Below are positions 37,535 through 45,764 of a DNA stretch of 64,000 nucleotides, piece by piece (position 1 is the stretch's first letter; every line of letters begins with the position of its first letter). This DNA is from Ulvibacter litoralis (GTDB taxonomy: Bacteria > Bacteroidota > Bacteroidia > Flavobacteriales > Flavobacteriaceae), in assembly GCF_900102055.1 (NCBI RefSeq), contig NZ_FNBA01000003.1, positions 124,001 to 188,000 on the forward strand, written 5' to 3'. The translations under genes were made by a program, and so were the position numbers. Below the pieces are notes generated by a model. The model did no database searches. It saw only the letters and a list, made by a program, of their open reading frames with translations, and was not told the origin of the DNA.

Positions 37535-37690
37535 TCTTAAAAATTACAGTGATATTATTCTTTCAACAATGCCTTTTTTAATCTAAAGGGTGCTATCGCT
37601 GTGTCTTTACCTCAATGAATGAGAAGCTCCTGAACAGATAGTTTGCATTTGGAGCCTAACGATTAATACAAGTTTATAAACAAACCTAAA

Positions 37691-40600
37691 ATGAGAAAAA
37701 TATTATTTTTTGTATGTAGCATTGCTCTATTTGCAGTATGTACTACATCGTGTAAAGAAGACAAAGTTGTTCATGAAAAAGCCGAACGACCACTTCTGCA
37801 TTTAGAACAAGCTAAAATCGACCGAAGAAATAATGGAGAGGTGAATCCCGATAAAACAGCACCTTGGACTCCAGAACAGGCGGCTCGACACCAGTTAATT
37901 TTAGCCAAGCTTGTGGAGACTTCAGAAAACTTTTCGAATGGTCGATCTAATACAGCGACCTATGCAGATGGAGCTCTTGCAGGGAAGTGGGTGAATAGAG
38001 GGCCTAAAAATATGCCAGGTGCTTTTAAATTTGCCGAAATGTTAGATGGCACTGATATCATCTACGGTGTAACTCATAATCACTATGTAGGGGAATACAA
38101 TTCTACCTCTCATATTTACAAAGGTACCGTGTACAATCCTACCACAGGTGTTGGAGGGGACGACTTTCAAGTACTTACAGCAAACTGGCCAAACAGATAC
38201 GATAACCTCTTTGCTTTTACGCTTAATGCAGGTGTACGATTGGTTGCTCATATTGAAAGTGGACCAATCTATTATTCAGATGACGAAGGAAGTACTTGGA
38301 CGGTTGCTACAGGCTTGCCAGCGGCTTTGACTAGCGCTGCAATTAACAGGCAGGACAATAATGCTATTTATGTAACAGACGATACTTCAGTGTATGTTTC
38401 AACAGATCAAGGGGTGAGTTTTACTTTGTTTCAGAATTTTGGAAGTTCTGCTCATTCTTCTTTATACACACCTAGGTATGCAATTCAGCCAAACGCAAGT
38501 ACAATGTATTTAGCACGAAATGGATCTTTTTACTCCCTTACGACTGCTCAATCTCAGTTTGTTTTAAAAGGAAGTTATACAACATCACACAATAATGGGA
38601 AATTCAGTGTAGCGGGAGATTCTAGAAAACTATACGTGACAGTAGATAATAACTATTGGGTTTCGGTAGATGAAGGTGTCACTTGGACTCAGAAAACCCC
38701 TCATGGAAATTATTACGGAGATACATCAGGAACCATGGATGCTGGAAAATTTTTAGCAGTGAGCCCAGTAGACGAAGATATTGTGATTGCAGGATATGCC
38801 CATCCAGTAGTTTCGACAACAGGGTTGAATACCGTATATACCGATCATGCAGGTTGGGGGAATTACCAAAATGGTACAGAATTACCACAACAAGATTATT
38901 ACAATCGCATCCGATTTAACTATCACCCAGATTTTCAAGCTTCACACTTTTTCTACAATAGCAGTGGTACTTTATTATCGGTACGCTGTACAGATGGAGG
39001 GATATATGTTTCTTATAAAGAATGGTTTGATTTCCCAGCAGCAGGTGCAGGATATAATAATTCTGGATATGCCAATGCGCATTTTATTAATGTTACTTTA
39101 TTAAATACAATTACGCCTTTAGTATATAGAAATGACCTGTTTACAGGTAAAAATGATCCAAATCATATCAATTCTGGAACTCAAGATCAAGGATCGCAAA
39201 GCATTATTCCTGGAACAACGGGCGATGTTTTAGACTTTTATCAGTCGATTGGGGGTGACGGACAAAGTATCGATAGTCAGGATGGAGAAAATGCATGGAG
39301 ATGGAGTCGTAAAGGAGATATGGCATGGTCGCCTGTAAAAGTATATACTGCAGGTGGTGGATTTAGATCAATAGGAGAAATTAATGGTGATTTCAATAGT
39401 AGCGCATCGGTAAATTTTAGTCAAAACACAGCCTTAGGTTGGGTTCAGACGTATATAGATCATAAAGATCCTGATAAAAATATATGGTTATTAGCTAAAG
39501 ATTTAAATCGTGCAAAATGGGATGGAACTAACTTTACAGCGCATACTGTAAGTAAAGGAACAAATCAAGTTTCGGCACTAGCACAAGGAACTGTAAATGG
39601 AGACAAACTTTTTATGTTACAAGACGGAAAAGTGTTTGCTTCTAGTGATAGAGGAGATACATTTGATGCAGGAACAACCACTCCTTTTAGTAAAACGACA
39701 GCAGATCAAAACATAGGAAGCGGTGTTGTACTTCCGGGCAATGACAATTGGATTTTATTTTCTGGGCCTAGTGAAAATAATGTAGGTTCAATCTTATCTA
39801 AAGATGGAGGACTGACTTGGAATGATGTTACTGGAATTTTCCCGGCAGGGAATGATGCGCAAACGGGAGGGATGATTGTTACTCCTGATGCTAAATATGT
39901 GTTCGCAGGAACAGATATTGGTCCGTATGTGTTTGACGTTTCAAAAGAAAAATGGTTCTCTATAGCTGAAGGTATCGGATTTATTAACATTACCGATGTA
40001 GATTATATCGCATCTATTAATACTGTCCGATTTGCAAGTTGGGGATCTGGTGTGATTGATTTTAATATTGAAGAAATTGTTGGCGGTTGTACAGATACTC
40101 CAATTGCACAAAATACGTATACATTGTATTCTGTCGATAGTCAGCAAGGAAGTGACCCTGGTGCGAATGCCTTCGACGGAGATATAAATACTATCTGGCA
40201 CACACAATATTCTCCTACAACAGATAGCTATCCGCATAGTATTGTTATTGATTTAGGAAGTTCAAAAAATGTTTCGAATATCAAATGCATGCCTAGACAA
40301 TCAAGTCCCAATGGACGAATTGCTAATTATGAAATATACGTAAACGACGATCCTCTTAACTTTGGAGCTGCAGTAGCTTCAGGCACTTGGACAAATACTA
40401 CAGACGAGAAAACGGTAAGTTTCACTCCTAAAGAAGGTAGATATGTTCAACTAAAAGCACTATCTGAAGTAAATGGAAATGCATGGGCTTCGATGGCAGA
40501 AATTAATATTTCAGAATGTGTTGGCGAATGTTCTGGAGGAACAACCACATACATTAGTGGTGCATGGAGCCATGGAGCGCCCGATGCAACAAAAACTGTA

Positions 40601-42199
40601 ATTATTGCTGAGAATTATAGCACTGCATTGGGAGATATCAATGCCTGTGAGCTTCAAGTAGATCCTATGGCTACCTTAACAATAACAGATGGTAAATTTG
40701 TGAAAGTTGAAAAAGACATCGCAGTAAAAGGAAACTTACTTATTCAACATCAAGGTAGTTTGGTGCAGGTAGACGATACTGCATTGGTTACTAAGGACGG
40801 AACAATTACTATTGAAAAAACAACACCAACCCTTGCAGAGAAAAAGTTTATGATCATGGGAAGCCCTATGACTGCGGAAACAAGGGAAGGGGTGTACAGT
40901 GCTTCGTACATAGTGAGACATCACAATACAACGAACTTTGTTCCGAATCCTGCTGTTGCTTCGGCTTTTCCATCTGCTGAAAATTTTGCAGATGATAACG
41001 GTAATAACTGGTTAATACATACAGGCATTGTAACTCCTGCGGAAGGTTATATGGTGTTTCCACAACCGAACTCAACAGGAAGCGGAAGTTTTACACACTC
41101 GTATACGCAAGGAACCTTAAATAATGGAGTTGTCATTGTTCCATTAAAATATCATACCGATCAGAATTCAAGTCCGAACATGTTGGCAAATCCATACGCT
41201 TCTGCAATCGATGCGAATGCGTTTTATGCAAATCCAGCAAATGCGGCAATCGATGTATTGTATTTCTGGGAACACATCACCCCACTTTCAGTGAGTTATC
41301 CAGGTTATAATGCCGCCAACTTCAGCATGGGAGATATCTCTATGTATAGTGAGGCTATGGGAGGAATTCCAGCCGGAAACGGAGGAACTGCACCAACAGG
41401 AATTATTTCTTCTGGACAAGGATTTGCAGTGAAAGCAGCTTCCGCAGGAATTAATGCAACGTTTAACAATGCAATGCGTGTAACAGGACCAAATGATACG
41501 TATAGAAGACCTGCTTCGGAAAGAGATCGTTTGTGGATTAATGTATACAACGACACCTACGGACTAGGAAGTACCACCTTAATTGGTTTTTCTGAAACGA
41601 CAACCGATACTTTTGAAGCAAACGCTGACATCAAACGTTTGGCGACACCAGTTTCGTTGTATTCTGAATTAGCAACTGGAGAAGAACTTGCTATTAATGC
41701 GCTTGGTTCTTTCGAAATTGAAGATGCTGTAGCGCTTAGTTTTTCTACGCAAGTAAAGGAATCTCAAAACTACCGTATTTCACTTCAAGATGTAGAGGGT
41801 GTAAATATAGAATCGGCAACGGTTTTATTAATCGATAATTTACTAGGAACTGTCACCAACTTAAATGAAGGAGATTACAGTTTCCAAAGTGAAGAAGGAA
41901 CTTATAGCGAGCGTTTCAAAGTAGTATTCGAAAATCGAATATTAGCAACAAACAATCTTGCGTTGAATTCAGTTTCAGTATATCCAAACCCTGCTAAAAA
42001 CAACTTGTACATTGTTTCATCAGAAGCATTAATTATAAATGCAGTGGTGTACGATTTACAAGGAAGACAAGTGCAATATGCTAAAAGTTCAAACATGACA
42101 AACATTCAAATAGATCTTTCTTCATTAAATAGTGCCGTGTATTTTGTAAAAATTACAACAAACGCTGGTGTAATTACCAGACGAGTGATGAAAGATTAA
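37691..42199 (+). CDS. Giant beta-propeller surface protein with discoidin domain and T9SS tail
   Basis: The 1502-residue protein has an N-terminal signal with a cysteine (Cys21, AVCTTSC) resembling a lipobox, a BNR/sortilin-like propeller (about 85-795, for example YYSDDEGSTWTVAT and VSVDEGVTWTQKT), an F5/8 type C (discoidin) domain (about 799-942) with NAFDGDINTIWHT and the closing strand MAEINISEC, a beta-solenoid-like piece (about 955-1012), the shared 400-residue module (1015-1413) and a T9SS type A sorting domain (1423-1502). The discoidin domain suggests sugar binding. Export by T9SS is well supported; the substrate is not known. Confidence 0.85.
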   Translation: MRKILFFVCSIALFAVCTTSCKEDKVVHEKAERPLLHLEQAKIDRRNNGEVNPDKTAPWTPEQAARHQLILAKLVETSENFSNGRSNTATYADGALAGKWVNRGPKNMPGAFKFAEMLDGTDIIYGVTHNHYVGEYNSTSHIYKGTVYNPTTGVGGDDFQVLTANWPNRYDNLFAFTLNAGVRLVAHIESGPIYYSDDEGSTWTVATGLPAALTSAAINRQDNNAIYVTDDTSVYVSTDQGVSFTLFQNFGSSAHSSLYTPRYAIQPNASTMYLARNGSFYSLTTAQSQFVLKGSYTTSHNNGKFSVAGDSRKLYVTVDNNYWVSVDEGVTWTQKTPHGNYYGDTSGTMDAGKFLAVSPVDEDIVIAGYAHPVVSTTGLNTVYTDHAGWGNYQNGTELPQQDYYNRIRFNYHPDFQASHFFYNSSGTLLSVRCTDGGIYVSYKEWFDFPAAGAGYNNSGYANAHFINVTLLNTITPLVYRNDLFTGKNDPNHINSGTQDQGSQSIIPGTTGDVLDFYQSIGGDGQSIDSQDGENAWRWSRKGDMAWSPVKVYTAGGGFRSIGEINGDFNSSASVNFSQNTALGWVQTYIDHKDPDKNIWLLAKDLNRAKWDGTNFTAHTVSKGTNQVSALAQGTVNGDKLFMLQDGKVFASSDRGDTFDAGTTTPFSKTTADQNIGSGVVLPGNDNWILFSGPSENNVGSILSKDGGLTWNDVTGIFPAGNDAQTGGMIVTPDAKYVFAGTDIGPYVFDVSKEKWFSIAEGIGFINITDVDYIASINTVRFASWGSGVIDFNIEEIVGGCTDTPIAQNTYTLYSVDSQQGSDPGANAFDGDINTIWHTQYSPTTDSYPHSIVIDLGSSKNVSNIKCMPRQSSPNGRIANYEIYVNDDPLNFGAAVASGTWTNTTDEKTVSFTPKEGRYVQLKALSEVNGNAWASMAEINISECVGECSGGTTTYISGAWSHGAPDATKTVIIAENYSTALGDINACELQVDPMATLTITDGKFVKVEKDIAVKGNLLIQHQGSLVQVDDTALVTKDGTITIEKTTPTLAEKKFMIMGSPMTAETREGVYSASYIVRHHNTTNFVPNPAVASAFPSAENFADDNGNNWLIHTGIVTPAEGYMVFPQPNSTGSGSFTHSYTQGTLNNGVVIVPLKYHTDQNSSPNMLANPYASAIDANAFYANPANAAIDVLYFWEHITPLSVSYPGYNAANFSMGDISMYSEAMGGIPAGNGGTAPTGIISSGQGFAVKAASAGINATFNNAMRVTGPNDTYRRPASERDRLWINVYNDTYGLGSTTLIGFSETTTDTFEANADIKRLATPVSLYSELATGEELAINALGSFEIEDAVALSFSTQVKESQNYRISLQDVEGVNIESATVLLIDNLLGTVTNLNEGDYSFQSEEGTYSERFKVVFENRILATNNLALNSVSVYPNPAKNNLYIVSSEALIINAVVYDLQGRQVQYAKSSNMTNIQIDLSSLNSAVYFVKITTNAGVITRRVMKD
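40734..41935 (+). repeat. Shared C-terminal module, copy B
   Basis: This is the second copy of the module at 36016-37221. It has one codon fewer (RRPASER against RRPLTSER) and otherwise differs by scattered substitutions. The flanking propeller regions are much less alike. Confidence 0.85.
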
Positions 42200-42220
42200 A
42201 TAGCCCCCTTTTAATCAATA

Positions 42221-42256
42221 AAACCGCATTTAAGTAAAATTGAATGCGGTTTTTTT
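42221..42256 (+). terminator. Terminator of the second giant gene
   Basis: CCGCATT and AATGCGG form the stem core, extended by AAA/TTT, and are followed by seven T. It lies 22 bases after the stop and ends 39 bases before the next start codon. Confidence 0.85.
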
Positions 42257-42278
42257 ATGTGCCAAATTCAATCTCATG

Positions 42279-42286
42279 TATCTTTG
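42279..42286 (+). promoter_or_regulatory. -7 promoter element of the small gene-apbE unit
   Basis: TATCTTTG matches the -7 consensus and lies eight bases before the ATG at 42295, so the mRNA would have almost no leader. It shows that this pair is transcribed apart from both nqr and the giant genes. Confidence 0.55.
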
Positions 42287-42294
42287 CAATTCGT

Positions 42295-42657
42295 ATGAAT
42301 GAAGAACTTACAAAACAAGAGCTACACAATCTGGCAATGAATATTGTTGGAAAAGACCTCGAGGCACAAGGATATGAGTTTTTAGGAGTAAATTCTAAAC
42401 TCAAAAGAGATCCGCAATTTGTGGCCTTAAAAAATAAAAACCTTCACTTTGTCATAGTAAGAGCAGTAGCCTATCCAGACGATGCCAATGCATATGATCC
42501 TGTTTTTATGCAAACCATTAAAACACATGCCGAAAAGTTTGAAGCTAAAACTTTTTATGCAGGCGTTGGTTTAGGAAGTGGTACAGATTATGCAAAACCT
42601 GTTATTAAAAATGAAGATTATACCATGGTGTATAATGGTTTACAAGAAATTTTATGA
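42295..42657 (+). CDS. Small conserved protein linked to nqr-apbE (often mislabelled NqrF)
   Basis: The 120-residue protein (MNEELTKQELHNLAMNIVGKDLEAQG) is a single compact alpha/beta domain without signal peptide, membrane helix, cysteine cluster or flavin motif. An upstream start at 42244 is in frame but falls within the terminator and before the promoter, so the ATG at 42295 is used. I know close relatives from Flavobacteria where they lie between nqrF and apbE and are sometimes named as an NqrF subunit; nothing in the sequence supports that name. It overlaps apbE by four bases (ATGA). A role in Nqr assembly is plausible only from context. Confidence 0.8.
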   Translation: MNEELTKQELHNLAMNIVGKDLEAQGYEFLGVNSKLKRDPQFVALKNKNLHFVIVRAVAYPDDANAYDPVFMQTIKTHAEKFEAKTFYAGVGLGSGTDYAKPVIKNEDYTMVYNGLQEIL

Positions 42658-43658
42658 GAGCACTTAGTTTTTTAGCAATACTACTAGCATTTTTTTCCTG
42701 TACAGAAGAGAATCCCCAAGCAAAACTTTTGCAAGGAAATGCATTTGGAACAACGTACTCCATACAGTTCTATGCTTCGGAAAATTTTAATGCTGAAAGA
42801 GGCATCGATTCTGTAATTCACGCAGTAAACAAATCGGTAAGTACGTACATACCTAATAGTGATATTTCAAAAATTAATAATGGCGATACTTCAGTTGTAG
42901 TAGATGAAATTTTTAAAGAAGTTTTTGCGATTTCTGAAGAAGTACATAAAAATTCTCACGGCTATTTTGACCCTACAATAGGCGTGCTTCGGAATGCCTA
43001 TGGCTTTGGAGATGTAAAACCCTTAGAAACAATCGATGCACATGTGTTAGACTCTTTAATGGACTATGTTGGGTTTTCAAAAGTGTCTATTTCAGAAGAT
43101 GGGAAGGTCGTAAAATTACATCCGCAAGTGTATTTCGATTTTAACGCCGTGGCTAAGGGCTACGGAATCGATTGTATTGGGCGCTACTTAGAAACACAAG
43201 GTGTCACGAACTACTTAATCGAATTGGGAGGAGAAATACTTTCTAAAGGAGAAAATACAGCAAAACAAAAACCTTGGGTAGTCGGTATCGAAGCTGTAGA
43301 TTCAAATCTTGAAAATAGAAGCTACCAAGCAACCATTACGATTCAGAATAAAGGAATGGCTTCCTCTGGGAATTACCGAAAGTTCCGAGTAGATTCTCTA
43401 ACAGGAAAAAAATACGTACATACTTTAAATCCGCTTACAGGTTCTGCAGAGCAAAGTGATGTAACAAGTGCTACGGTAATTGCAAAAACATGTGGTGAGG
43501 CCGACGCATATGCGACTACTTTAATGGCACTCGGACTCGAAAAATCTGTGGCGATGCTGAAAGATTTACCCCAAGTTGACGCGTATATCACCTATAATGA
43601 CGGTTCGAATAAAGAACAGGTGTTTATGACGGAAGGGTTTAAGAGGTTAATGAACTAA
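42654..43658 (+). CDS. apbE: FAD:protein FMN transferase ApbE
   Basis: The 334-residue lipoprotein (signal with FFSC, Cys16) has the ApbE fold with AFGTTYSIQFY, SDISKIN, DFNAVAKGYGID near 160-172, ELGGEI and the C-terminal ADAYATTLMALG motif that binds the metal. It moves FMN from FAD to threonines of NqrB and NqrC in the periplasm. It is co-transcribed with the small gene before it. Its last 12 bases overlap the opposing methyltransferase gene. Confidence 0.95.
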   Translation: MRALSFLAILLAFFSCTEENPQAKLLQGNAFGTTYSIQFYASENFNAERGIDSVIHAVNKSVSTYIPNSDISKINNGDTSVVVDEIFKEVFAISEEVHKNSHGYFDPTIGVLRNAYGFGDVKPLETIDAHVLDSLMDYVGFSKVSISEDGKVVKLHPQVYFDFNAVAKGYGIDCIGRYLETQGVTNYLIELGGEILSKGENTAKQKPWVVGIEAVDSNLENRSYQATITIQNKGMASSGNYRKFRVDSLTGKKYVHTLNPLTGSAEQSDVTSATVIAKTCGEADAYATTLMALGLEKSVAMLKDLPQVDAYITYNDGSNKEQVFMTEGFKRLMN

Positions 43659-44420
43659 CTTCTTGCAAACGGGTAGTAGTTCTCCTTTCGCAAGGCAGAA
43701 TTTCTCTATTTCTTCGTTGCTTAATGTTTTGGTGTAATCGAGGGCTTCAACTTTAAAACCTATTTCTGCTAACTTTTCAAAGTAATCCATACCATATACG
43801 CGTACATGGTCGTATTGGCCAAAAATAGCAGCACGTTCTTTAGGATCGGTAATGGAGTCGTCTTCAAAAGTGGTTTTTCGATCCGCTTCGTAGGGTACTT
43901 GCAATATCGCTGTTCCTCCAGGAGCTAACACCCGAAAAAGCTCTTGCATGGCTTTTGTGTCGTCTGGGATGTGTTCTAGCACGTGATTGCAAATAATGAA
44001 ATCGTAACTATTGTCTTTAAAAGGGAGGTTGCAAATATCCGCTTTCACATCGGCAATAGGTGAGTTGAGGTCGGTAGTCGTGTAGGTCAAGTTTTTCATC
44101 TTTCTGAACCGCTTATAAAACGCTTGTTCAGGTGCAAAATGAAGCACTCTTAAGTTTTCTGAAAAGAAGTTGGTTTCATTTTTTAAATACAACCAAAACA
44201 AACGATGTCGCTCTAACGACAAAGTACTTGGCGAAAGGACATTCTCTCTCACTTTTTCGTATCCGTAGGGTAAAAACTTCCGAAACGAGTTTCCGTCAAT
44301 AGGATCCGTGTATTTGGTGCCTCTTAAAAAGAAAGCCACAAAGGGTCTTACAACATAACTCAGTCGAATGAGAAGGGTTCGCGGTATTAAATTCAGAAAA
44401 AACTTAAATACTTTTTGCAT
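43647..44420 (-). CDS. Class I SAM-dependent methyltransferase
   Basis: The 257-residue protein has an N-terminal helical stretch, then a Methyltransf_11-type domain with LRVLHFAPEQAF (motif I region, around 86-97), DICNLPFKDNSYDFIICNHVLEHI in the middle and the RVLAPGG post-motif. The variant motif I lacks the normal GxGxG. Neighbours (map, HAD phosphatase) give no hint to substrate; a sugar, lipid or protein methyl acceptor is possible. It is the last gene of a minus-strand unit, 10 bases after map. Confidence 0.8.
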   Translation of the reverse strand: MQKVFKFFLNLIPRTLLIRLSYVVRPFVAFFLRGTKYTDPIDGNSFRKFLPYGYEKVRENVLSPSTLSLERHRLFWLYLKNETNFFSENLRVLHFAPEQAFYKRFRKMKNLTYTTTDLNSPIADVKADICNLPFKDNSYDFIICNHVLEHIPDDTKAMQELFRVLAPGGTAILQVPYEADRKTTFEDDSITDPKERAAIFGQYDHVRVYGMDYFEKLAEIGFKVEALDYTKTLSNEEIEKFCLAKGELLPVCKKLVH

Positions 44421-44430
44421 TCAGGAGGGG

Positions 44431-45249
44431 TTAAAGCACAAGCGCTTTTTCTCTAAATTCGTCTTCTTCATCACTTTCAATCCCTAAAGCATCGTAGATA
44501 TATGCAAAAGTAGATAGCAATTCAGGTTTTCCGTTCACAATAGCAACGTCGTGTTCAAAATGTGCACTCGCTTTTCTATCGGCAGTTAGAATTGTCCAAC
44601 CGTCTTTAAGTTGTTCAATGCGGCGTGTTCCTAGGTTGATCATTGGCTCAATTGCAACCGTCATTCCTTCAACAAATTTCTTGCCTCTTCCACGTCTTCC
44701 GTAGTTTGGCATTTCAGGATCTTCATGCATCGTTTTTCCTAATCCGTGACCTACAAGTTCACGAACGACACCATACCCTTCAGATTCGCAATAATTTTGA
44801 ATGGCATATCCAACATCACCCACACGTTTTCCAACACGAAACTCTCGAATACCAACGTATAAAGACTCTTTCGTAACTTTTAAAAGCTTTTCTATTTCTG
44901 GTGCCACTTCACCTACAGCAAAGGTATATGCGTGATCTCCATAATAGCCATTTTTTATAGATCCACAGTCAATAGAAATAATATCTCCTTCTTGTAATGG
45001 AGTGTTATTAGGAATACCGTGAACTACTTGCGCATTAGGACTCATGCAAAGTGAATTAGGGAAGTCGTACAATCCTAAAAATCCAGGTACTGCACCTTGT
45101 GCTCTAATGTGTTCTTCGGCTAATTTGTCTAATTGTAAAGTGGTTACGCCCGGTTTTACTTCGGAAGCAAGCATTCCAAGAGTTTTGGATACTACTAAAG
45201 CGGCTTCGCGCATTAACTCTATTTCTTCTCTTGTTTTGACTATAATCAT
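44431..45249 (-). CDS. map: Methionine aminopeptidase, type I
   Basis: The 272-residue enzyme has all five metal ligands of the family: Asp94, Asp105, His168, Glu201 and Glu232. It removes the initiator methionine from new proteins. It is the second copy-type frequently seen in Bacteroidota outside the ribosomal operon, since the adjacent genes are not ribosomal; whether another map exists in the genome cannot be seen here. It starts six bases after the HAD gene. Confidence 0.95.
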   Translation of the reverse strand: MIIVKTREEIELMREAALVVSKTLGMLASEVKPGVTTLQLDKLAEEHIRAQGAVPGFLGLYDFPNSLCMSPNAQVVHGIPNNTPLQEGDIISIDCGSIKNGYYGDHAYTFAVGEVAPEIEKLLKVTKESLYVGIREFRVGKRVGDVGYAIQNYCESEGYGVVRELVGHGLGKTMHEDPEMPNYGRRGRGKKFVEGMTVAIEPMINLGTRRIEQLKDGWTILTADRKASAHFEHDVAIVNGKPELLSTFAYIYDALGIESDEEDEFREKALVL

Positions 45250-45255
45250 ACGTTG

Positions 45256-45663
45256 TTAAAAAGAGAACCAGCTCTTCTTTTGTTTTTTAATTATTGTTTC
45301 TGGTGGTTTTTGTTCACCAAGAAGTTGCAAATGGATTTCGCCCCAACTTACCAATCCTCCAATATTTCTATCGTCTATAAATAAATCAGCGTTTATTTTA
45401 CGACTGTATTCAGGGTCGTATTCTTCTTCAGGAAAACTTTTATTTACCGCATAGAAAGTGATTCCGTTTTCTTTGCAAAATTGCACTGCTTCTTCTAAAG
45501 CTCTTCCTTTTCTATAGGTCCAAAGAATTAATCGATGGCCATTTTCTTGTAGCTTCAGTAAAGTTTCAAAAGCAAAAAGCTTGGGTTTGCCAATTTTAGG
45601 ATATTCATCATCCACAATTGTCCCGTCAAAATCTACTGCTATGGTGCGTTTTTCAGTAATCAT
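45256..45663 (-). CDS. BT0820-type HAD phosphatase
   Basis: The 135-residue protein is a minimal HAD domain with motif I DFDGT (Asp11, Asp13), the helix-strand HRLILWTYRKGR, where motif II residue is Thr, and motif IV FIDDRNIGG. It belongs to the small Bacteroides BT0820-like group and should hydrolyse a phosphorylated metabolite; the substrate is unknown. It is the first gene of the unit with map and the methyltransferase. Confidence 0.88.
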   Translation of the reverse strand: MITEKRTIAVDFDGTIVDDEYPKIGKPKLFAFETLLKLQENGHRLILWTYRKGRALEEAVQFCKENGITFYAVNKSFPEEEYDPEYSRKINADLFIDDRNIGGLVSWGEIHLQLLGEQKPPETIIKKQKKSWFSF

Positions 45664-45679
45664 TTAAAGAATAAAAACG

Positions 45680-45687
45680 CAAAATTA
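45680..45687 (-). promoter_or_regulatory. -7 promoter element of the HAD-map-methyltransferase unit
   Basis: The minus strand reads TAATTTTG, a consensus match 16 bases before the ATG at 45663. Confidence 0.55.
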
Positions 45688-45764
45688 CGAAGAAATATAC
45701 CGTTTCTAAAGTTTTTAGATTAATAGTAAGGGTTTTAAACGTTCTACAGGGTGCTTATATTACT

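Noticed and set aside
32433-42199. Recent horizontal island with mobile element
   Set aside because: No transposase, integrase, flanking repeat or tRNA is visible at the borders; base composition looks like the neighbours by eye, though no computation was made.
42244-42294. N-terminal extension of the small apbE-linked protein
   Set aside because: The extra codons fall in the terminator of the preceding gene and before the promoter element.
45250-45255. Possible ribosomal context or riboswitch near map
   Set aside because: The gap is only six bases and the neighbours are a HAD phosphatase and a methyltransferase.
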